Positions 44,378-51,206 of a DNA stretch of 64,000 bases are shown here, piece by piece. The translations under genes and the position numbers were made by a program. The notes under the pieces are model-generated. The model was not told the origin of the DNA. It saw nothing but the letters and a program-made list of their open reading frames with translations, and made no database searches. The stretch is from Verrucomicrobiaceae bacterium UBA1938 (lineage in GTDB: Bacteria > Verrucomicrobiota > Verrucomicrobiia > Verrucomicrobiales > Verrucomicrobiaceae). Location of the stretch: positions 29,221 to 93,220 of the forward strand of contig DDFC01000017.1 of the NCBI GenBank assembly GCA_002336895.1, in the 5' to 3' direction. Every line of letters starts with the position of its first letter. The first letter of the stretch is position 1.

Positions 44378-45070
44378 TTAATTCGAAACAATCATCTTTT
44401 TCATCACTGACATCGCACAGTCTTTGGTCAGAAGGATAAGGCGAATCTTGTATACTTTCCCGCTTTCCACGCGCAGATGCATCGAATCGCCAGTATAGGC
44501 GATGACCTCTCCTGATACCTTAAGGCCGTTGTTGAACACCAAATCAACCTTTTGGGGCGGAATCGAAGTAGGAAGGGCGGGCTGCGAAGTGGGAGGCGCA
44601 GGCTGTTGTGGTGCCAAAGTGGCAGCGGAAGGGGGAGGGGGAGAAGCAGGACTGTAAGTCCTCGCCACAGGAACTGATTGGGGGGATGAAGGGGCTGGGG
44701 AGAATGTGTTTGGGCGTGGAGGTGCCGGGCTTTGCACCGAGGGGGCGTTGGACGGATAGTAGGTGCCCGACGAACTGTAGTGCGAAGAATGAGAGCTGTG
44801 CGATGAATGGCCCGATGTCGCGGAAGAATAGTGGGAGGAGTGCGATCGATGTGAACTGTGGGATCGGTGGCCGACCAGATAAATGTCATGATCACGAGCC
44901 CGGGAAGGCGTTAAGACCAGAGGAGGATCAGTCTCATCTTGGAATTGGTTGTTGTCCGGAAAAAGGAAATCCTTAAGCTGAGGCTTTTGCTTTTCGGCCT
45001 CTGAAGACAAGAGAGCCGACACGGCACCGGCAAGTGAAAAGATTTTTTGAAACAGCAGTGTAGGTTGCAT
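44378..45070 (-). CDS. hxsA: HxsA-like His-Xaa-Ser repeat precursor peptide/protein
   Basis: About 230 residues from MQPTLLFQ; a start 36 bases upstream is possible. The N-terminus resembles a signal peptide (LFQKIFSLAGAVSALLSS). Residues 68-82 and 88-99 are nine His-Xaa-Ser triplets, five (HRS, HSS, HRS, HSS, HYS) and four (HSS, HSS, HSS, HYS), split by SATSG. A proline/serine-rich linker (about 103-170) leads to a C-terminal SH3/Sm-like domain (VDLVFNNGLKVSGEVIAYTG). HxsA proteins are presumed substrates of the HxsB/HxsC radical SAM pair. It is divergent from the maturase operon with 63 bases between starts. The repeats, short but clear, plus the neighbours make the call firm. Confidence 0.85.
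   Translation of the reverse strand: MQPTLLFQKIFSLAGAVSALLSSEAEKQKPQLKDFLFPDNNQFQDETDPPLVLTPSRARDHDIYLVGHRSHSSHRSHSSHYSSATSGHSSHSSHSSHYSSSGTYYPSNAPSVQSPAPPRPNTFSPAPSSPQSVPVARTYSPASPPPPSAATLAPQQPAPPTSQPALPTSIPPQKVDLVFNNGLKVSGEVIAYTGDSMHLRVESGKVYKIRLILLTKDCAMSVMKKMIVSN
44774..44869 (-). repeat. His-Xaa-Ser repeat tract within hxsA
   Basis: Nine triplets HXS in two blocks (5 + 4) separated by SATSG. The middle residue is R, S or Y. Both blocks end in HYS, which points to duplication of a block ending in HYS. At DNA level the repeats use varied codons, so the selection appears to be on protein and not on a recent slippage event. Confidence 0.85.
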
Positions 45071-45094
45071 GGCAACGGCGATTTGCTGTATGTA

Positions 45095-45122
45095 TTGACA
45101 ATCCAATACCTAAAAGCAATAG
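45095..45122 (+). promoter_or_regulatory. Candidate promoter of hxsD-hxsB-hxsC
   Basis: A perfect -35 TTGACA is followed after 16 bases by a weak -10 CAATAG, ending 11 bases before the HxsD start. The divergent hxsA gene starts 25 bases to the left, so its promoter must overlap the same 63-base gap. Only the -35 box is convincing. Confidence 0.35.
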
Positions 45123-45133
45123 AAATTAGCGCC

Positions 45134-45541
45134 ATGAGTTCTTCCATCTCCCACGCAGTTGTAAGGGAGGCCTGTGTCGAGGAAACGAAGGAACAGAAGA
45201 CGATTACCGTCCAGACATCCCTTTTCCCGACGGAGGTCATCTTACGTGCCGCACATCGCTTTTCCGGCAGATATCATGTCTCCATACTCGCTTGTAATGA
45301 TGGTGAGGTGAAGGTCATACTGAAAGCAAAAGACCAGAACCTTTGTGAAGGAACTGAGGATCTCTTTCGGAGTGAGCTTCTCGATGAGGGTCTTAGGGCT
45401 GTCGTCGCCAGAGAATCCCGGCTAGAACGGGATCTCATTCTAGCGCATGCACTTTCACGACACCCTGTTCTACATGCCGAATATGAGTCGGCTGCGGCTT
45501 TTTCGGATCCTCATAGCATTCTGACTTCGGATCCAAAATGA
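45134..45541 (+). CDS. hxsD: His-Xaa-Ser system protein HxsD
   Basis: 135 residues from MSSSISHA. A longer frame upstream would run into the divergent promoter gap. The first part has strands (TITVQTSLFPTEVILRAAHR), then LFRSELLDEGLRAVVARESR (78-97), which corresponds to the LLNDYxLRE signature of the HxsD family, followed by LERDLILAHALSRHP. HxsD is a small conserved partner of the HxsB and HxsC radical SAM enzymes, of unknown biochemical role, perhaps a RiPP-recognition or scaffold protein. Its stop overlaps the hxsB start (ATGA). The family call rests on motif and unmistakable neighbourhood. Confidence 0.8.
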   Translation: MSSSISHAVVREACVEETKEQKTITVQTSLFPTEVILRAAHRFSGRYHVSILACNDGEVKVILKAKDQNLCEGTEDLFRSELLDEGLRAVVARESRLERDLILAHALSRHPVLHAEYESAAAFSDPHSILTSDPK

Positions 45542-46989
45542 ACGGACTCAACCGCAGTTTCAAATCACCTGAATTCTACCGAAGGGCAGAAAGTTACAAG
45601 CTACTGCCTCTCCGCTTCATGCGGTTTGACGGAAACCGGTATTTCGTTTCAGGCATGGGAGGCGAATATTTATTCATGGAACGCTCGAAACTGGAGCAAG
45701 TGGTTCAGGGCAAAGTTTCAACCACCGATCCTCTTTACGCTGACCTGCTGGCTTCTCATCTCATCGCGGATGAGGATTCAGACATCTATCGTGAACTGGT
45801 CGCCGCAAAATACCGCACTCGACAATCCCGGTTGCCAGATTGGACGGCGCTTCACATGTTTGTCACTACTCTGCGTTGCGATCACTCTTGCCAATACTGT
45901 CAGGTGTCCCGTGTGTCTGAAGACAGGAGCAGCTTTGACATGACGCCTGAAATCGCCTCCAAGGCCATTGGTCTTATGTTCAAGAGCCCGTCTCCGTGCA
46001 TCAAAGTCGAGTTTCAGGGAGGCGAGTCATTGTTGAATTTTGATTTGATCCGCTATGTCGTTTCAGAGGTAAAGACCAGAAATGACGGGAGAAAGTTGGA
46101 ATTCGTTATAACAACCAATCTGGCCAACCTGACCGACGAGATGCTCGATTTTGCCGAGGAGCACCGGATTTCATTCTCCACCTCGTTGGACGGCCCTGAA
46201 ACTCTTCATAACAAAAACCGACCCCGACCAGGCAAAAATAGTCATGGCAAAACAGAGGAAGGAATACGCAGAATCAGAACAAGACTTGGCTCCCAAGCTG
46301 TCTCCGCACTGATGACCACCACAGTATCCAGCCTTGAGCAGCCAAAGCAGATTGTTGACGAGTACGTGCGCCTGGGCTTTGACAGTGTCTTCCTGAGATA
46401 TATCAGCCCTTACGGTTTTGCGGTCAAAAGCGCGTCTAAAATAGGCTATGAAACCGAGAAGTTTATTCAGTTCTTCAAAGAGGGGCTTGCTTACATTTTG
46501 GAACTGAACAAGCAGGGCATTTTCTTCCGTGAGACCTACACTCAAATTATTCTCCAGAAGATACTGATGCCCGGAGCGTCGGGCTACATCGATCTCCAGT
46601 CTCCCGCAGGCATTGGCATAGGCGGTATCGTTTACAACTACAACGGCGAAGTGTACGCCTCAGATGAGGGGCGAATGCTTGCCGAGATGGGGGACAAGAC
46701 CTTCAAGCTTGGAACCGTGGACGATCGTTACGAAAAGCTGTTTCTAAACTCTCCACTACTGGCAATGATTCATGAATCCATGGTGGAAGGAGTTCCTGGG
46801 TGCAGTGACTGCGCCTTCCAGACCTACTGCGGCACTGATCCCGTATTTCACCACCGAACGCAGGGAGATTTCATCGGCCATAGACCTTCAAGCGCGTTCT
46901 GCCACAGGAACATGGAGGTAATACGTCACATTATCACCCTGCTGGAGGATGACAAAGAGGTCTCAACCATTCTAAAGTCCTGGCTGTGA
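45538..46989 (+). CDS. hxsB: His-Xaa-Ser system radical SAM maturase HxsB
   Basis: 483 residues. The radical SAM iron-sulfur site is C114-DHS-C118-QY-C121. VEFQGGESLLNFDLIRYVVS is the GGE SAM-binding loop, and ITTNLANLTDEMLDF and SFSTSLDGPETLHNKNRPRP are later barrel motifs. A C-terminal SPASM-type cluster region (VPGCSDCAFQTYCGTDPVFH and FCHRNMEV) resembles that of anSME and other peptide-modifying enzymes, so it should carry auxiliary clusters. The predicted reaction is radical-based modification of HXS repeats in HxsA, chemistry unknown. It is coupled to hxsD before and hxsC after (GTGA). Confidence 0.9.
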   Translation: MNGLNRSFKSPEFYRRAESYKLLPLRFMRFDGNRYFVSGMGGEYLFMERSKLEQVVQGKVSTTDPLYADLLASHLIADEDSDIYRELVAAKYRTRQSRLPDWTALHMFVTTLRCDHSCQYCQVSRVSEDRSSFDMTPEIASKAIGLMFKSPSPCIKVEFQGGESLLNFDLIRYVVSEVKTRNDGRKLEFVITTNLANLTDEMLDFAEEHRISFSTSLDGPETLHNKNRPRPGKNSHGKTEEGIRRIRTRLGSQAVSALMTTTVSSLEQPKQIVDEYVRLGFDSVFLRYISPYGFAVKSASKIGYETEKFIQFFKEGLAYILELNKQGIFFRETYTQIILQKILMPGASGYIDLQSPAGIGIGGIVYNYNGEVYASDEGRMLAEMGDKTFKLGTVDDRYEKLFLNSPLLAMIHESMVEGVPGCSDCAFQTYCGTDPVFHHRTQGDFIGHRPSSAFCHRNMEVIRHIITLLEDDKEVSTILKSWL

Positions 46990-48146
46990 TACCACTGAAC
47001 GCCACATTCGAGAAACGATCCGAAGGCCGCAGCTTCGTAGCTAGACTCTCGGACGATGTCAACTTGCCCGAGCCTTTGCGTGAAAATGAAGTGCTACTTT
47101 TGAGGGGTGAGGAGCCGGGAAAAGTGGAGGGATTTCGGTGTGTGCTTCGTGTTGGAGGAACTAGTTGCTCAGGCAATGAAGTGAGTATTCCGAGCACATT
47201 TGATCATCTCCAGGACGGCGACATTGTAAGGATCAATGAAGTCATGGGTGAGCTTAGAGTGCTTTACCGCAAGGGATCCCATCACAACGTCCTGTTTTTC
47301 ACCGAGAGATGCAACAGCCGCTGCCTCATGTGCTCGCAGCCGCCCCGCGATTTGGACGATGGATACCTCATCGACGACATGCTGGAGACAATTCCTCTCA
47401 TGGATCCTGATACACGGGTTCTATGTATCACTGGTGGGGAGCCAACCATTCTGGGCTGGCGGTTAATGGAGGTGATGACCAGCGTGGCTAGGCACCTTCC
47501 TGACACAGCACTCCACATGCTAAGCAATGGACGGGCATTCGCCTACAAGGAGACAGCCAAGGCGATGAGTCAATCAGGCATCCGTGACATCATGATTGGC
47601 ATTCCGCTCTATGCAGACGTCGCCAGTTTGCACAACTTCGTGGTGCAAGCTCGATATGCCTTCGATCAGACTCTGCGGGGAATAATGAACCTCGCACGGT
47701 TCGAGGTTCCAGTGGAAATTCGTTTCGTCATTCACCGGCAAACCGTGGCAAGGTTGGTGCAGACGGCCCGCTTCATTACTAGAAACCTACCCTTTGCCAC
47801 GCAAGTGGCATTGATGGGCCTGGAGACCATCGGATTCACCCGGACCAATGTCTCCGTGCTGTGGATTGATCCTTGGGAATATCGTGAAGCACTGGCTGAG
47901 GCTGTCAGCGTCCTGGCTGAGGCTGGCATGAAAGTCATGATATACAATCTACCTCTCTGTCTCATGCCCCAAAAGTTATGGCCCTTTGCACAAAGATCCA
48001 TCAGCGACTGGAAAACCATGTACATGCCTGTTTGTGAATCCTGCACCCTCAAATCCGAGTGCGCGGGTTTCTTTGCCTCCGCACCCTTTAAATATAGCGA
48101 TCACATCCGGCCCTTGCTTGCTCATCCCTCTGAGCCCGCCGCCTGA
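46986..48146 (+). CDS. hxsC: His-Xaa-Ser system radical SAM maturase HxsC
   Basis: 386 residues with GTG start overlapping the hxsB stop. An N-terminal domain of about 95 residues (SFVARLSDDVNLPEPLRENE, beta-rich) precedes the radical SAM core with cluster site C109-NSR-C113-LM-C116 and the GGE loop VLCITGGEPTILGWRLMEVM. Cysteines near the C-terminus (CESCTLKSECAGFF) may bind a second cluster. HxsC works with HxsB in the HXS family; the division of labour is unknown. The stop overlaps the convergent SH3-like gene by 25 bases. Confidence 0.88.
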   Translation: MIPLNATFEKRSEGRSFVARLSDDVNLPEPLRENEVLLLRGEEPGKVEGFRCVLRVGGTSCSGNEVSIPSTFDHLQDGDIVRINEVMGELRVLYRKGSHHNVLFFTERCNSRCLMCSQPPRDLDDGYLIDDMLETIPLMDPDTRVLCITGGEPTILGWRLMEVMTSVARHLPDTALHMLSNGRAFAYKETAKAMSQSGIRDIMIGIPLYADVASLHNFVVQARYAFDQTLRGIMNLARFEVPVEIRFVIHRQTVARLVQTARFITRNLPFATQVALMGLETIGFTRTNVSVLWIDPWEYREALAEAVSVLAEAGMKVMIYNLPLCLMPQKLWPFAQRSISDWKTMYMPVCESCTLKSECAGFFASAPFKYSDHIRPLLAHPSEPAA

Positions 48147-48565
48147 GCCATCTGGTCAAGAATATCGGTTGCCGACGCCGCGATGACCTGCCACTGGCCG
48201 TCGACTTCGATGTAGATGTTGTATCCTTCAAGTGCTTTGACCTTAACCTCGGTACCAACTGGCAGGACCTTGGTTCCGTTCATTTTTTTTCCATCCCATG
48301 CCCCTACACTCACCGGTTGTTGGATGCGGACAGTTTTTGGGATATAATTTTCTGGGTTGCTGATCATTGTGCCGTCTCTTGCAAAGGCAGGCTTCACTGG
48401 AGTTGGAGCTGCCACGGGAGTGATTTGGTAATCTCCGGAGTGATCAGTTGGCGCAAGGGAAGGGCTATTGTCTCCAGAGCACCCCTTGAACATCAACCCG
48501 AGAAAAAACATGGCTGCGCCTACCACTATAAGCGACAAACAACCCGCATCATTTTTTTTTGCCAT
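48122..48565 (-). CDS. SH3-like membrane-anchored small protein next to hxsC
   Basis: 147 residues. N-terminal membrane or lipoprotein-like segment LSLIVVGAAMFFLGLMFKGC, a polar linker rich in P and T (PVAAPTPVKPAF), and a C-terminal bacterial SH3-like fold (VSVGAWDGKKMNGTKVLPVG, VKVKALEGYNIYIEVDGQWQ). It reads toward hxsC and overlaps its end by 25 bases. HxsA itself also ends in an SH3-like domain, and a third protein 2 kb away has one, so these may form an envelope-associated set. No direct function is known. Confidence 0.6.
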   Translation of the reverse strand: MAKKNDAGCLSLIVVGAAMFFLGLMFKGCSGDNSPSLAPTDHSGDYQITPVAAPTPVKPAFARDGTMISNPENYIPKTVRIQQPVSVGAWDGKKMNGTKVLPVGTEVKVKALEGYNIYIEVDGQWQVIAASATDILDQMAQAAGSEG

Positions 48566-48901
48566 GCCGAATTATTGTCAAACGCTAGACGGTCACGCAA
48601 GTCCGTAAAAATGATTCCTTCAGCGGGTGCCTAAAATCGCTAAGCCGATTCATGCAGCACTGATATGAGTATCAGTGCTTGCTGAAAAAGGATCGCTTCC
48701 AAGTATGCTCTTCATCAAGCCGTCGGGTGCAATGCCTTGTCTTGGGATTCGGAATGCGATGCTCACGCAAGTTTGGGTTCGTATGGCGTAGGAGCACCTG
48801 ATTCAATTCAAGGTGAGGCCGACCGGATTGCATGCAACGCATTTCCAGTTGTCTTTTTTGACTAAACTGGTATTACGGAGGGCTTACGATAATTAATTAA
48901 C
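48566..48901. other. Intergenic gap with one strong palindrome
   Basis: Upstream region of the leftward SH3-like gene and the rightward DUF350 gene. The only structured element is GCACTGATA-TGAG-TATCAGTGC at 48657-48678, a 9-bp perfect stem without an adjoining T-run. Otherwise no gene or promoter signature stands out, though TTAATTAA just before the DUF350 start suggests an AT-rich promoter region. Confidence 0.5.
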
Positions 48902-49120
48902 ATGAATCCTATTTTTCAGAACTTCACCTTGATGTTTGGATATGGCATTGGAGGGGCTTTAATGATGTCGCTGGCCTTGACGATACTGGTCAAGGTTTGG
49001 AACTGGATCACGCCAATCGATGAATGGGAGGAACTGAAGAAAGGCAATATTGCTGTGGCGATCGTTCTTGCCGCAGTCATTATCGCATTTGCGATCGTCA
49101 TTTCGTCAGCAGCTTCATGA
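48902..49120 (+). CDS. DUF350 family small membrane protein
   Basis: 72 residues, two hydrophobic spans (about 11-32 and 50-70) separated by VWNWITPIDEWEELKKGNIA. The motif TPIDEWEELKKGNIAVAIVL matches the DUF350 signature (TPxDxxxELKxGNxAVAI). The usual protein has two such repeats; this is a single unit, half the common length. Function unknown; DUF350 genes often accompany envelope-stress or defence clusters. A short protein of this kind sits between the Hxs locus and two nuclease-like genes. Confidence 0.78.
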   Translation: MNPIFQNFTLMFGYGIGGALMMSLALTILVKVWNWITPIDEWEELKKGNIAVAIVLAAVIIAFAIVISSAAS

Positions 49121-49232
49121 CCCGTCCACACGATTTTATGTGCTTTTTATACGAAGAGATGCAGCACGGAAAATCCTTTGCTTAGAATTTTAGCAAGGCT
49201 TCTTGATGTCAGTGGTCATCTTCAACGGTCTT

Positions 49233-50072
49233 TCATTTTCTTTCGACAACGAGATCCAGCACCACAGGAAAATGATCGCTTCCGGGTGTGTTTGTCAGTG
49301 GCTTTGCAACAGGTCGGCCAAGTTCTCTGACGTAGATGTGGTCAAAGCAGGCGTCCGGATATGAGCCTTTTCTTGGAACAGTAATGCGTTGATCAAGAGG
49401 CAGCCCTTCAAAGGTCCAGAAGAATCCAGCTTTTTCAATTTTAAGGAGGGTGGTGTCGGATGCCAATTTCACCTGATCCTTGGACGTGTTGAAATCCCCC
49501 GCTACAACCACGCCTTCACCGGGTTTGCAGTATTCGTTGGTGTGCTCAATCAACTGTTCCATCGCATCCTCTCGTTTGGATGTGTTCTCGACTGGGTTGC
49601 CAAGGTTGCTCTTCAGATGCAGCCCGTAAACGTGCAGTGGTTTGCCAGAGATCAACAGCTTCGCATAGGCATACCCACGAGGAGCATTGGCCCATCCTCT
49701 CTTCCACGACTCAGACCAAGCTGCATCGGCCTTAAAGCGCGAAAGAATGGTAATCTGCTGTTCTCCGAGTTGATGTGTGAAACTGTCTGGAAATCGGCTA
49801 GTGACATGCACCGAAATGCCCGGCAGGATCTCCGCCAGACGTTGTGCAGCCTCATTATTTCGGACCTCCTCCAAGACAATGATGTCTGCACGCATCTGAG
49901 GGAGGACCGCGGCCACCTCCATAAAATGCTTGTCTCGCTCTTCCTGGGATGCTCCAGGTTTTTTACCTGGGAACCATTCAAGGTTCCATGTGACAATGCG
50001 AACGACGTCTTGCGCAAATAAGCTGCACCCCCACCAAAATATCGCTGCAATGATCCACTTCATCATCCGCAT
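49233..50072 (-). CDS. Exported endonuclease/exonuclease/phosphatase (DNase I-like) protein
   Basis: 279 residues with a signal peptide (about 1-20, IAAIFWWGCSLFAQD). EEP superfamily motifs: VRIVTWNLEWFPG (metal-site Asn 30), IIVLEEVRNNEAA (metal-binding glutamate), VYGLHLKSN, VVAGDFNTSKDQ (catalytic Asp and Asn) and, near the C-terminus, CFDHIYVR and GSDHFPVVLD (the catalytic histidine of SDH). Substrate may be nucleic acid or a phospholipid headgroup; export points to an extracellular nuclease. Two other ATGs at residues 3 and 4 cannot be excluded. Confidence 0.9.
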   Translation of the reverse strand: MRMMKWIIAAIFWWGCSLFAQDVVRIVTWNLEWFPGKKPGASQEERDKHFMEVAAVLPQMRADIIVLEEVRNNEAAQRLAEILPGISVHVTSRFPDSFTHQLGEQQITILSRFKADAAWSESWKRGWANAPRGYAYAKLLISGKPLHVYGLHLKSNLGNPVENTSKREDAMEQLIEHTNEYCKPGEGVVVAGDFNTSKDQVKLASDTTLLKIEKAGFFWTFEGLPLDQRITVPRKGSYPDACFDHIYVRELGRPVAKPLTNTPGSDHFPVVLDLVVERK

Positions 50073-50085
50073 CTTTGATTTTTGG

Positions 50086-50535
50086 TTAGATCCCGTGCAC
50101 GTTGAGTTTGGGCGAGAGCTTGGCGATGAGGAACTCTTCTAATGCGGGAGCTTCGAAAGAGGATTCGAGTGGTACAGCGATATTGACTACGAAGTACGGT
50201 TCGGTCCCCCACCCGGCAACATCATATTCGCATGCGGTGCCTCCGCCGAAATGACAGTAAAGGCGTTTGCCGAGACACTGTCCCATTGAGGTCTTGCCGA
50301 TGTAAAGAATTTGATGGTCTTCTGAGAAGATAAAATATACGCCTGCTCTTTGATCAAAAGGCCAAGGATCACTCCAAGGAGAGCTTCCATCATCTTCATG
50401 CTTTCTTGTTTGTGCAGGATGCAAATGGACAACCTTGCCTATTTCGAAAGGAGGCTGATTGGGATGCCGGTAACGAGCCTGATACGTATCGATCGCCTTC
50501 CCAGCGAGAGAGGATAGAAATTGGCTTTTGTTCAT
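50086..50535 (-). CDS. GIY-YIG nuclease-domain protein
   Basis: 149 residues from MNKSQFLS, the start that leaves four bases from the upstream stop; a start 66 bases upstream would overlap that gene. The GIY-YIG fold is visible as AGVYFIFSEDHQILYIGKTS (where YFIF replaces GIY and LYIGKT is the YIG part), an intervening RLYCHFGGG stretch, and the catalytic glutamate region EAPALEEFLIAKLSPKLN. It lacks extra DNA-binding domains, so it may be a stand-alone repair, homing or restriction nuclease. It reads along with the exported EEP gene and the coiled-coil protein upstream. Confidence 0.78.
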   Translation of the reverse strand: MNKSQFLSSLAGKAIDTYQARYRHPNQPPFEIGKVVHLHPAQTRKHEDDGSSPWSDPWPFDQRAGVYFIFSEDHQILYIGKTSMGQCLGKRLYCHFGGGTACEYDVAGWGTEPYFVVNIAVPLESSFEAPALEEFLIAKLSPKLNVHGI

Positions 50536-50539
50536 ACCA

Positions 50540-51067
50540 TTAACCACCACAGATTTTGCATGCGATTCCGTCAGTTGCTCCACAAGGCCGACCAGATCCA
50601 AAATATCGGCACCCCGAATTGTGGCGCTTTCCTGTGGAACTGATGGTGTAGCTCATTCCAGAAGAGGCAGGTTGCTGCTGGGGAGTGGCGGATGGGGTCA
50701 GCGAATTTCCGCCTGCCGGAGGCCTGTAGGACGGGGAAGGGGGGGCAACTGCTTGACGGCGTAGCGCTTCGTTTTCCTGCTGCAGCTGTGAAACACGGGC
50801 TTCGAGTTCTGATATTCTCTTGAGCAATGCCTCTGTATCGGGCTTTGCTCCTATTGTGATCGCCTGCCTTGAATCGGCGGTGAGTTTTTCGAGAGGAATC
50901 CGAGAGACCCCAAAATCTGTGAGGAAGGTCAACTCTGTAGCGGATGCAGACATTACACGGCCTTTGATGCGTGAACCATCCAGAAGGTTGATTTCCATGG
51001 GGACGTCACTTCCAAAAGCCAAAACCGCACAGAGGAACAGGCACAATAGGAGCAGGAGGCGTTTCAT
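50540..51067 (-). CDS. Exported Sm-like/coiled-coil protein with C-terminal Cys-rich motif
   Basis: 175 residues with signal peptide (about 1-19, LLLLLCLFLCAVLAFGSD). The N-terminal domain (EINLLDGSRIKGRVMSASAT, LTFLTDFGVSRIPLEKLTAD) is Sm/SH3-like and resembles the C-terminal domain of HxsA. A short coiled coil follows (LLKRISELEARVSQLQQENE), then a P/S-rich linker and a terminal zinc-ribbon-like motif STGKRHNSGCRYF, PCGATDGIACKICGG with four cysteines and a histidine. That ending recurs in secreted Verrucomicrobia proteins in my memory. Link to Hxs is a hypothesis. Confidence 0.6.
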   Translation of the reverse strand: MKRLLLLLCLFLCAVLAFGSDVPMEINLLDGSRIKGRVMSASATELTFLTDFGVSRIPLEKLTADSRQAITIGAKPDTEALLKRISELEARVSQLQQENEALRRQAVAPPSPSYRPPAGGNSLTPSATPQQQPASSGMSYTISSTGKRHNSGCRYFGSGRPCGATDGIACKICGG

Positions 51068-51206
51068 TTCACACAGAATATGGAAAGAGCCGGTGGACCT
51101 TCCAGAACAAATTTGCATGCATAAGTGTTAGATTCTTAAGAAGAAGCTGAGATTTTCAACCGCATGCAATGGACATCGCAGTAATTTTGGGGCAAAAGCA
51201 GTTGCT

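Noticed and set aside
44774..44869. The serine/histidine-rich tract as a plain low-complexity or metal-binding tail
   Set aside because: Strict HXS triplet phase together with adjacent HxsD-like, HxsB-like and HxsC-like genes identifies a maturation substrate.
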